64,000 bases of DNA from contig QQUE01000006.1 of assembly GCA_008501765.1 (NCBI GenBank), positions 1 through 64,000 on the forward strand, given 5' to 3'. A program made the translations under genes and the position numbers. Numbering within the stretch: position 1 is the first letter of the stretch; every line of letters starts with the position of its first letter. Of the stretch, positions 17,855 through 25,765 are shown one piece after another. Under the pieces are notes generated by a model. The model was given only the letters and a program-made list of their open reading frames with translations. It was not told the DNA's origin and did not search any database. This stretch comes from Calditrichota bacterium. GTDB taxonomy: Bacteria > Zhuqueibacterota > Zhuqueibacteria > Zhuqueibacterales > Geothermadaptataceae.

Positions 17855-18075
17855 GAACTTTTTCGCCTAATTAAAAAGTGCGTGCATTGCTAAGCAACTC
17901 ACAAAATTAAGCTTGAAGCTCCACAATAGCGCTTTTATAATTTTTAGTGCACGATTTTGTTGATTTTTGCTTTGTGAAAGGTGAAAATGGCCTGGATTTC
18001 CGGGGTAAAAATAGGTTGAGAAAATCCATGCGAAAAACAAGTTACGCATGGATTTTATATTCGAAAAAATTTTCT

Positions 18076-18789
18076 TTAATTTCCTGATTGCAGTTGCGCA
18101 TCTTCCATAATTATTTCATAGAAATACCCGGCACCAAAATCTTTATTGAGGGTTATTTTGCCTGCAAAAGTCACATTTGCGCCTACGTTGACTTTGTCGG
18201 CAGTTGTGATGGAAAGGTCAAGATTCTTACCATCATCCCCTTTGGTTTGAATGTGCAGGAAGTTTTTACCCATTATTTCGGGCAAAAATTTAGTGACTTC
18301 TCCAGATACCGTCACCCTTTTATTTTCGTATTTTTTCATGTCACCAAATAACTCACTCAGCGATATTTCGCCTTCAACTGTCCCAACGGCTGCACTGCTT
18401 TGCATCTGCATTTTATTGCCGGGCTGCGGTGAATTCATCACCATGCCGGGATTGGCTGCTTGCGGTTGCCGGCTGATGGATTGGATGAAATAAATTTTAT
18501 CAAAAGTTCTGTCCAGTTCTTTACTACGGAAATCCCGCATTTCCAGACCCTGGGTATGATAAATAACTTCCCCTTTTGACACCTCAGTTTTTGCGCAAGC
18601 CAACCAGTAGCTCGCTGCCGGGGATTTAACTTGTAAATATGTGTATGATTTTGCCTGTATGACTTCCTCCACCGTAACTTGCTGTGGACCGGAAGTGTTA
18701 GCTCCTTGTTTCTGAACCGGTTCATTTTGTTCACAGGCGAACATTATCGCTAAAAATGTCATTGCAATGAATGATAACTTGTACTTCAT
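18076..18789 (-). CDS. Lipoprotein with an OB-fold-like C-terminal domain
   Basis: The 237 residues start with a lipoprotein signal; the lipobox LAIMFAC makes Cys19 the acylated residue. After a short linker, a first module (about 40-105) reads SYTYLQVKS...YWLACAKTEV...FRSKELDRTFDKIYFI. A Pro/Gln/Met-rich linker leads to a second module (about 140-235) with VTVSGEVTKFLPEIMGKNFLHIQ split by short loops. Both resemble the OB-fold modules of small periplasmic proteins often found near cytochromes or copper proteins. I cannot name a specific family. The gene appears monocistronic. Confidence 0.7.
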   Translation of the reverse strand: MKYKLSFIAMTFLAIMFACEQNEPVQKQGANTSGPQQVTVEEVIQAKSYTYLQVKSPAASYWLACAKTEVSKGEVIYHTQGLEMRDFRSKELDRTFDKIYFIQSISRQPQAANPGMVMNSPQPGNKMQMQSSAAVGTVEGEISLSELFGDMKKYENKRVTVSGEVTKFLPEIMGKNFLHIQTKGDDGKNLDLSITTADKVNVGANVTFAGKITLNKDFGAGYFYEIIMEDAQLQSGN

Positions 18790-18995
18790 TGGATTTTCCT
18801 CTTATAAAATTAATATTGTGTGCTGTCTCTCAATATAATAAAAAAACATTGATTTCGAAATTTTTTTGTCGAAAAAGGCTATTTCCCGAAATTTAATTGA
18901 GTCCTGCTGAAATAACCATACATTATTTTGATCGTGGATGCGAACCAGAATATTTTTTTCTTATTTGGACATATTTAATCATTGTTACGAATCGT

Positions 18996-20750
18996 CTATC
19001 TCAATAAAATAACACCCTGTTTTTCATATGCATCGCTTTTATTTTTGGAATAGGCTTTGTGTCCATTTATAAATACATATTCCGGCTCATTCACTTTAAG
19101 GCCCGATTGGGATTTATCCAATTTGTAAACAACCAGGTCCGCGAAATCATTAATTCGAATCCGTCCCCGTCCCAACAGTCCTTTTTTGAGAAAAAGTTGG
19201 GAATGCTTTGTCGTGTCATATTCGTTGAGTAAATCGGCCCAATTTTTTTCGGCCAGAATGGCTTTTGCACAGAATTGTGGCCGGTGAAGCCAATGGACAA
19301 TTTTTTCTGTCAGCGGGTGGTATTGCGAATGAGTATTTTCATGCAAAAGCACTGCGATGGCACCATCAGCCAGAGCGTCACCCAACACGGTAGCTTGTTC
19401 ATTTAAGGAGATATCGGCTAAGGTATCCATCGACACTACGAATGCAATATTGATCCTCAATGCTTGGTTGGCGAGCCTGTCCATTTTCGTTTTCAGGCGT
19501 TTATTTGGTTGCAGATCATATTCTACCAGTAGTGTCGTGTATCCACGTTGCAAATATTCATTGACAAAATTATCATCAAGAAAACAATCTCCACAATCAG
19601 CGGGAAGCAATCCGATTAATCCGGGTACCACAAGCAGATCGGCGCCATCGATTTCTTTTTTTGCTGTAAATGAGTGCATGTCGCCAAGGTCCGTAAAAAC
19701 ACCCTGTTGTTTGACCTCTCCGTTGTGCGTGGATTCGACAAAATTAACACCTAAATCACACTTAAAAGGATCCGGATTGATTCCATCGATGATTTTTGCC
19801 CCTTTTATCAACAAATCAAAAAGCTCTTTGTCATACAACGGCAGGGCATCATATAAACCAGGATTGGCTTGTTTGTAAGTTTCGGTAGCGATGGCATGGC
19901 AGGCTTCAAGAATCGCAATAAAATTGAGTTTGACCAAAAATTCCGGCCCTTCATCATACCACCCGCCCGTTTCAAGCAGAACGGTTCGCATGCCCCACGA
20001 TTGAAAATTATCACCAAATGCCGCCGGCATAAAATCCGCGTCGTAACGGGAAATATGCTCATAAATATACGGTGATAAAGCCTGTTGCATTACTGAAGCA
20101 ATGCGTTTGGCTTCGATTCGGCTGGGGCTGTTGTTGTCATTTTCGTCAAAGGGCGGTACCATGAGCGCGATTGCAATTAATTTATTGGTGCCGTCAATTG
20201 TGCGGCGGCCATTCATATCGTGCAAATTGAATCCAAAATCCGGTCGCAATCGATCATGCAAAGATTTTAAAATGCGGCTCTCCGGTGTGGCCAGTTCCCG
20301 CGCATCACGATTGAGATCGAGCCCTTGTGCGTTGCGCCGCAAGAAAACTTCGGCGCCATCGGGATTGAGCATGGGTATAAAATGAATAGTGACACCTTGC
20401 AGAATTTCCTGGACAAAAGGGTGTTCTTTTTCCTGGAGAAGAAAATTGAAAATGTCAACCAGCGCGTTCGTGGCCGTCGGTTCGTTCCCGTGCATTTGCG
20501 ACCACATCATAATTGAGCGTGTCCCGGTGCCCATCGTTACGTGGTAAATACTGCGGTTCTCAACAGATTCCCCCAGAAAATCGAGCTTAAAATCATTGGG
20601 ATAATCCTGGGCAAATTTCTGTAGATAATTGATTAATTGTTTATGTTTAAGGGTGTGCGGTTTCTCTGGAGAAATTTTATATTTATTAAAAAAACCGGAA
20701 AGTTCTGCATGGTAGAAGTCAATTCGGTTTGGAATTGCAATTGGATTCAT
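18996..20750 (-). CDS. M14 zinc carboxypeptidase fused to a degenerate amidohydrolase-like half
   Basis: Residues 1-300 are an M14 metallocarboxypeptidase. Zinc ligands are His87 and Glu90 in QMHGNEPT and His177 in NLHDMNG, and the catalytic Glu260 lies in LLETGGW. Residues about 310-584 are not part of M14. They start FDLLIKGAKIIDG (311-323) and end with GRGRIRINDFADLVVY followed by VFINGHKAY. These match the first and last segments of the amidohydrolase encoded just upstream. Where that enzyme has GFIDIHGH, this protein has GLIGLLPA, so the HxH metal site is missing, and the barrel part is much shorter than normal. No signal peptide is seen. The gene starts 51 bp after the deacylase gene and is probably cotranscribed. 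Confidence 0.85.
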   Translation of the reverse strand: MNPIAIPNRIDFYHAELSGFFNKYKISPEKPHTLKHKQLINYLQKFAQDYPNDFKLDFLGESVENRSIYHVTMGTGTRSIMMWSQMHGNEPTATNALVDIFNFLLQEKEHPFVQEILQGVTIHFIPMLNPDGAEVFLRRNAQGLDLNRDARELATPESRILKSLHDRLRPDFGFNLHDMNGRRTIDGTNKLIAIALMVPPFDENDNNSPSRIEAKRIASVMQQALSPYIYEHISRYDADFMPAAFGDNFQSWGMRTVLLETGGWYDEGPEFLVKLNFIAILEACHAIATETYKQANPGLYDALPLYDKELFDLLIKGAKIIDGINPDPFKCDLGVNFVESTHNGEVKQQGVFTDLGDMHSFTAKKEIDGADLLVVPGLIGLLPADCGDCFLDDNFVNEYLQRGYTTLLVEYDLQPNKRLKTKMDRLANQALRINIAFVVSMDTLADISLNEQATVLGDALADGAIAVLLHENTHSQYHPLTEKIVHWLHRPQFCAKAILAEKNWADLLNEYDTTKHSQLFLKKGLLGRGRIRINDFADLVVYKLDKSQSGLKVNEPEYVFINGHKAYSKNKSDAYEKQGVILLR

Positions 20751-20801
20751 TTTATTCTATTTCCTGTGATCAAGCTCAATTTTTGCATAAATAGGCCCTG
20801 T

Positions 20802-22454
20802 TTAAAGAATGACACCGGGTTTCGTGCCCAGGTGTTCATCATTTTCCAAAACGGGAATGCCATTGACAAGAACAAGTTTGAAGCCTTCACTGAATTGTTT
20901 TGGCTGGGCGAAAGTGGCCTTGTCTTTAACTTTATCGGGATCAAAAACCACGATGTCGGCCCACATACCCGGTTTAATTCTGCCTCGGTCTTCGCAGCCT
21001 AAAATATCGGCAGGCAATGCGGTCATTTTGCGAATGGCTTCTGATAAATTTATAATGTTTTTATCGCGGGTATAATGGCCAAGAACACGGGCAAAAGTCC
21101 CAAAATTTCTGGGGTGAGGATTGCCTTCTGCCAACGGTCCTTTTTCAGCCAGGGCAGAACCATCCGAGGCGATTACTGTGAAGGGATATTGTAAAATCGC
21201 CGCCGTATTTTCTTCGCTCATCCCAAATCCCACCATGCCGCCGCGGCCGCCTTCATCAATCATCAAATTCAACAAGAATTCAAAGGGCGGCTTCCCGGAT
21301 TCCTCTGCCAAATCTCCGAGTCTTTTTCCAACGAAGGCTGTGTTTTTTCCCAGAGAAGATATTTGCACGGCATTCCAGCTCCCAAGGGAGGCGATTTTTT
21401 CATCAACTGCGCTACGGATTTGTGTTTGCAGACCTTGATTTTGCAGGCGTTTGATAAATTCCTCACGCCCACCCTCGCGTGACCACAAGGGAAATAAATT
21501 GGTCAAGCCTGTGCTGTACGCGACGTATGGGTAGCGATCGCAGGTAACATGCAATCCCCGATTTCTGGTTGCATCGAGAAGGTGGATGATTTCCTCCAGT
21601 TTGTGCCAATTGCGCTCACCCTGCACCTTGAGATGGCTGATGTGAAGTCGCACGCCTCCTTTTTCAGCTATTGCTATCGCCTCGCGGATCGCTTCCACAA
21701 CACGATCGTCCTCGTTTCGCATGTGGGTGGCATAAATCCCATTGGGCTGCATCACGGAAACGAGTTGCGCCAGTTCGTCTTCTGAGGCAAAGCTGCCTGG
21801 CGTATATTCGAGTCCGGTGGAAATATGCCGGGCGCCCTGTTGCAGGGCTTCGGCAAAAAGGTGCTGCATTTGGCTCAATTCATCGGCGGTAGCGGGTCTG
21901 TCTGCCATGCCAATAACATTTTCTCGCAATGTGCCGGCGCCAACCATGCTGGCGAGATTCATCGAAATTCCACGTTGTTTCAGAACGGAAAAATACCCGG
22001 AAAAATCGCTCCACATCGCCTCCAAACCATACCGCTCTTTATAGTATTTTTCCCGGGCTTCAATCATGGCATTGTTGAGGGGTGCCATGGATCCGCCATC
22101 CTGACCAACCACTTCAGTTGTAACACCCTGGTGGATTTTCGAAAGGGCCCGCCCGTCAACGAGTAAATCATCATCGCTGTGTCCGTGAATATCGATGAAA
22201 CCGGGACAAACGACACGGTTTTTAGCATCGATCTGGCGTCTGGCGCTCTTATTTTTTAACATTCCGATTGCGGTTATTTTACCATCTTTTACGCCCAAAT
22301 CAGCGTTGACAGGATTCGCAGAAAAACCATCGTAGAGCAATCCGTTTTGAATTATAATATCAAAATCATAGTGTCGGTTACACGCAATCGCTGTTGGCAG
22401 CGTTGCTGCAAATGAAACCACTGCGCTCTTTTTGATAAATGATCTTCTGTCCAC
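20802..22454 (-). CDS. N-acyl-D-amino-acid deacylase-like amidohydrolase, exported
   Basis: This 550-residue metal-dependent hydrolase belongs to the D-aminoacylase group, which removes acyl groups from N-acyl-D-amino acids. It carries the N-terminal composite domain, the HxH motif in GFIDIHGHSDDD, HMRNED, HISHLKVQG, the catalytic Asp in IASDGSAL and the C-terminal GRIKPGMWADIVVFDPD. The N-terminus (DRRSFIKKSAVVSF...TAIAC) has a twin-arginine motif followed by a lipobox-like Cys. It is therefore probably exported folded and possibly lipid-anchored. Together with the adjacent M14 protein it suggests breakdown of peptidoglycan-type or D-residue peptides. Confidence 0.88.
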   Translation of the reverse strand: MDRRSFIKKSAVVSFAATLPTAIACNRHYDFDIIIQNGLLYDGFSANPVNADLGVKDGKITAIGMLKNKSARRQIDAKNRVVCPGFIDIHGHSDDDLLVDGRALSKIHQGVTTEVVGQDGGSMAPLNNAMIEAREKYYKERYGLEAMWSDFSGYFSVLKQRGISMNLASMVGAGTLRENVIGMADRPATADELSQMQHLFAEALQQGARHISTGLEYTPGSFASEDELAQLVSVMQPNGIYATHMRNEDDRVVEAIREAIAIAEKGGVRLHISHLKVQGERNWHKLEEIIHLLDATRNRGLHVTCDRYPYVAYSTGLTNLFPLWSREGGREEFIKRLQNQGLQTQIRSAVDEKIASLGSWNAVQISSLGKNTAFVGKRLGDLAEESGKPPFEFLLNLMIDEGGRGGMVGFGMSEENTAAILQYPFTVIASDGSALAEKGPLAEGNPHPRNFGTFARVLGHYTRDKNIINLSEAIRKMTALPADILGCEDRGRIKPGMWADIVVFDPDKVKDKATFAQPKQFSEGFKLVLVNGIPVLENDEHLGTKPGVIL

Positions 22455-22628
22455 GAAACCTCCATAAATATCACTATTTTTCGGGTTAATTAACTTAAAA
22501 AATAAATCAGGAAGTGCAAAATTTTTTTATGATACCATGCTGATTTTTAAATTTATTTTCCAAGCCAAAAGAAATTGGCCATGGCCAAACTTAAAACGAT
22601 AATTCACACATTATTTTCGGGAAAAGGA

Positions 22629-23675
22629 TTATTTCTGCTGATAGTTCCACACATTTTTACTATTCACTGATCGAATTATTTCACCTTTTTCGACCAGATA
22701 GTTGAGGTGCGCCAGGGCTTCGCCAACTGCAAAAAAGACATGTTGCAGGCCTACTTCCCCGCCAAGCATGGCCGCGGCAACCTCCGAGGCTGTTTGCGGT
22801 TTTTTGCAGGAATTGTAAATAATTTCCAGGCGTTCATCATGATGGTGGGCGAGCTGCCTCAGCCGCTGTGGAATATTTTTAGTCGGATATCCATGTGAGG
22901 GAAGCATAGTTACGTCGGCATTGAAATACTCAAAATCTTTGAGCGAATCGAGATAATGCTGCAAGGGATTGCCAAAGGGCTCTTCCGGCCAGACGCTAAT
23001 ATTGGGGCTGATGTGCGGTAATATTTGATCGGCGGCAATGAGCAGCGCGTGTTCCTGATTGTAAAGCGTTAGTTGTGCAGGGGAGTGACCAGAGCTGCAT
23101 TCTGTGAACCAATTGGATTCTGTTAAATGCAATTTTTGGTGTTTCTCAATCCGCCTGAAGTTGTGTGGAATTGCCGAAATTGAGTGTGCGTAAGTATTTC
23201 CACCTTTGTTGGCATAGTCGAGAAATTCGCTTTCACAGCCGCACCGGCGGTAAAAATCGACCATAATTTCTCCCAGCGTGGTATCCGGCAAAAGATAGAG
23301 TGCACGGGCGTAAAGCCATTCTGGCTGTGGCATTAAAAGGTGCACTTGAAATTTTTGCACAAACCAGCCAGCCAGCCCTATATGATCCGGGTGGAAATGG
23401 GAAATTATGAGCCTTTTCAGGGGTTTTTCTGTGCATTGCTTTCTTAAAATACTCTCCCAGATTTTTTTTGTTTTGGAATTATTAACTCCGGTATCGATGA
23501 GCGTAAAGCCATCTTCTGCTTCGAGCAGCCAGCAATTGATGAAGGCAGGCAGGAAGGGCAAAGGCATGCAAATCCAGTTCACGCCGGGTGCGATTTCAAG
23601 TGAATCACCGGGTTCGGGCAGTTTATTATACAATGTTTTAAGTCTTGTTTTTAAGGGCATCAGGAATCCTTGCAT
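22629..23675 (-). CDS. Metallo-beta-lactamase-fold hydrolase
   Basis: The 348 residues carry the metal motif SHFHPDHIG, with His93, His95, Asp97 and His98, and the upstream LIDTGVNN strand. Later metal ligands are in CSSGHSPAQL, IAADQILP and LPSHGYPT. The C-terminal 80 residues form a helical winged-helix-like part (VGEALAHLNYLVEKGEI), as in the LACTB2/glyoxalase-II-like group. Substrate is unknown. Met1 or Met6 could be the start. It lies 174 bp upstream of the deacylase gene on the same strand and may belong to the same unit. Confidence 0.85.
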   Translation of the reverse strand: MQGFLMPLKTRLKTLYNKLPEPGDSLEIAPGVNWICMPLPFLPAFINCWLLEAEDGFTLIDTGVNNSKTKKIWESILRKQCTEKPLKRLIISHFHPDHIGLAGWFVQKFQVHLLMPQPEWLYARALYLLPDTTLGEIMVDFYRRCGCESEFLDYANKGGNTYAHSISAIPHNFRRIEKHQKLHLTESNWFTECSSGHSPAQLTLYNQEHALLIAADQILPHISPNISVWPEEPFGNPLQHYLDSLKDFEYFNADVTMLPSHGYPTKNIPQRLRQLAHHHDERLEIIYNSCKKPQTASEVAAAMLGGEVGLQHVFFAVGEALAHLNYLVEKGEIIRSVNSKNVWNYQQK

Positions 23676-23798
23676 TTATATTTCCGGGCAGCTAAAATAC
23701 GAGATAAGCGCTGCAAAAGCAAGCAAGGAAATGGGGCGGGAACTGTGCTGATGATTTAATCGGCAGGTGGTTCGTTTTTAATTCAATCCCGGTTGGTT

Positions 23799-24284
23799 TT
23801 ATTTTCGCTGTTTGGCCTGCAAATAGTTGAGTGGAAGGACGGATGATTCTTTCGCACTGGAAAGCACGACCATTGTACGTGTATCTTTAACACCACCCCA
23901 TGAATGAATAAGGTAGATCAATCTTTCCAATGTTTCTGTATCTTTGGTCCTGATTTTAAGCACGTGCGAACCTTCCCCGGTGATGGAATGGCATTCTAAA
24001 ATTTCAGGGTGCTCCAGCGCTTTGCCAACAAAGTCTGCATTTTTTTTCGAAGAATCAGCTTGAATCAGGATAAATGCAGTGACACTCAATCCAACTTTTT
24101 TTGCGTTGACAACGGCATAATATCCTTCCAGAACATCGTTTTCTTCAAGTTTCCGAAGCCGCTCACTGATGGATGGGATGGATAAACTGACGGCTTCAGC
24201 GAGTTCGTTCCTTTTGGTTCTACCCTGGCGCTGCAAAATTTCGAGTATTTTAACATCAATTTCATCGAGTTTGTCATTATGCAT
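23799..24284 (-). CDS. Lrp/AsnC-family transcriptional regulator
   Basis: This is a feast/famine regulator of 161 residues. The N-terminal helix-turn-helix (about 5-55) reads DEIDVKILEILQRQGR...LAEAVSLSIPSISERLRKLEE. The C-terminal RAM domain (about 70-145) binds amino-acid-type ligands and drives octamer formation; it carries ECHSITGEGSHVLKIRT. It lies upstream of the MBL, deacylase and M14 genes on the same strand, 123 bp before the next gene. That makes local control of amino-acid or peptide use plausible but unproven. Confidence 0.9.
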   Translation of the reverse strand: MHNDKLDEIDVKILEILQRQGRTKRNELAEAVSLSIPSISERLRKLEENDVLEGYYAVVNAKKVGLSVTAFILIQADSSKKNADFVGKALEHPEILECHSITGEGSHVLKIRTKDTETLERLIYLIHSWGGVKDTRTMVVLSSAKESSVLPLNYLQAKQRK

Positions 24285-24845
24285 TGGATAGTCCTTTTTT
24301 GAAGGATGGAATTTTTAAGGAAGAGAGGTTTTTTATGCTCAATTTTATTCGAACTACAATACTAATAAAGGTAAAATTCAGTGAGAGTCAAGTAGAATTT
24401 ATGCAAGTCCACTTAATTTTTAAACTTATTCGTTTGTTTATTTAAATCAATTTAATAGGAGTATGATTTTCCTAATAAAATAAGCCGACATCTATGGGCG
24501 TCCTTTGCAATATATTGTGATATTTCAATATGTGATTTAATCTCAGATTGCTATATTCACGATTGAAAAAAATTTCGACTGGACGGATTAATTCAACCGG
24601 TTATCTGCCCTCGATCAATCATGATCTGGAGAACAGATGCCGCGCACTTATTGGCTTTTTGTCAAATCCGCGAAATATTATGAGCTTCACAATTATAACA
24701 AAATCAAATAAGTGCGCGGCATCTCACATGATAATTATGAAGGAAATTGGATGGCCGGTGATCAAAAAAAATGCGTCCTTTTTGAGTTTTCGCGTCTATA
24801 GAATCAAACAGCAAAACACATTTATTTTTAAAATGGAGTTACACA
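24285..24845. other. Divergent intergenic region between the Lrp and arsM genes
   Basis: About 560 bp separate the divergent regulator and arsM genes. The stretch contains a REP/BIME-like element at 24635-24724, listed separately. An open frame runs 24548-24862, but it contains that repeat and lacks any recognisable protein features. I see no clear ArsR-type operator. Confidence 0.5.
24635..24724. repeat. REP/BIME-like palindromic element, copy 1
   Basis: A perfect 16-bp inverted repeat, AGATGCCGCGCACTTA and TAAGTGCGCGGCATCT, bounds a 90-bp unit. In this copy the arm core ATGC-CGC-GCACT is partly self-complementary; in other copies it is AGTGC-CGC-GCACT, a small hairpin of its own. Three further copies lie at 34680-34765, 36130-36637 and 36666-36755. 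Confidence 0.8.
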
Positions 24846-25628
24846 ATGGCGAACGAAAATAAACAAAAAATTCTGACCGTCGTACGCGAGAATTATGCTG
24901 AAATTGCAAAAGCTGAAGGAAGCGGTTGTTGCGGTGGTGGTCAAAATAAAGTCGATCCAATCCAGATTTCCAAAAATCTGGGGTATTCGCAGGCCGAAGT
25001 TGACGCCATCCCGGAAGGCGCGAATATGGGCCTTGGTTGCGGAAATCCGCAAGCGATCGCCTCTTTGAAAACCGGTGAAACTGTGCTCGATCTTGGCTGT
25101 GGCGGCGGATTTGATTGTTTTCTCGCTGCCCAATCTGTCGGCGAAACAGGCACCGTTATCGGTGTCGATATGACGCCGGAAATGATCGCAAAATCGCGTG
25201 CCAACGCGGAAAAAGCGGGCTCAAATCAGGTTCAATTTCGATTGGGTGAAATAGAGCACTTGCCGGTTGCGGACAATTCCATCGACGTAATTATGTCCAA
25301 TTGCGTCATTAATTTATCCCCGGACAAGCAGCAAGTTTACAACGAAGCCTTGCGCGTTCTCAAGCCGGGCGGGCGGCTGGCTATTTCTGATATTGTTGCA
25401 ACCGTCGAGCTTCCGGAAGAAGTCCGTGAAAATATGGATCTCTATTCGGCGTGTATCGCCGGGGCCTCTTTGCTTGATGATTTATCTGCGATGTTGAAAA
25501 ATGCTGGATTTATCGATATTCGGATCGAACCGCAGGAAGCCAGCAGGGAATTTATCAAAGAATGGGTGCCGGGGAGCAGCGTCGATGATTATTTGGTATC
25601 TGCGAGCATTCAGGCGACGAAACCCTGA
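24846..25628 (+). CDS. arsM: Arsenite S-adenosylmethyltransferase
   Basis: ArsM methylates trivalent arsenic with SAM, a detoxification step in the cytoplasm. The 260 residues carry motif I VLDLGCGGGFDCFLA and VIGVDMTPEM. The three arsenic-binding cysteines of the family are present as Cys65 (GLGCGNP), Cys153 (MSNCVINL) and Cys203 (YSACIAGA). An N-terminal SGCCGGG is common in bacterial ArsM. A good ribosome site (GGAG) precedes the ATG. No arsR, arsB or arsC is adjacent, so regulation is not visible. Confidence 0.93.
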   Translation: MANENKQKILTVVRENYAEIAKAEGSGCCGGGQNKVDPIQISKNLGYSQAEVDAIPEGANMGLGCGNPQAIASLKTGETVLDLGCGGGFDCFLAAQSVGETGTVIGVDMTPEMIAKSRANAEKAGSNQVQFRLGEIEHLPVADNSIDVIMSNCVINLSPDKQQVYNEALRVLKPGGRLAISDIVATVELPEEVRENMDLYSACIAGASLLDDLSAMLKNAGFIDIRIEPQEASREFIKEWVPGSSVDDYLVSASIQATKP

Positions 25629-25765
25629 TTCAGAATTTTGAGCGGCGATTAAGCTGATAGATCAACTTTTTGTGGATTAGGAAGCTCAATTGACGCTCAA
25701 AACTCGATTAATTTGGGTGCGGTAATTCGTGTCTTTTATGGAAAATAAGGGGAAGTTTGGCTGAT

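Noticed and set aside
17156-18075. Hidden small RNA gene suggested by strong hairpins
   Set aside because: The hairpins fall within a MITE-like unit and a REP-like palindrome, and no promoter-terminator pair brackets them.
24548-24862. Open frame of 104 codons upstream of arsM
   Set aside because: It contains a REP-like palindromic element, has no recognisable domain and overlaps the arsM start.
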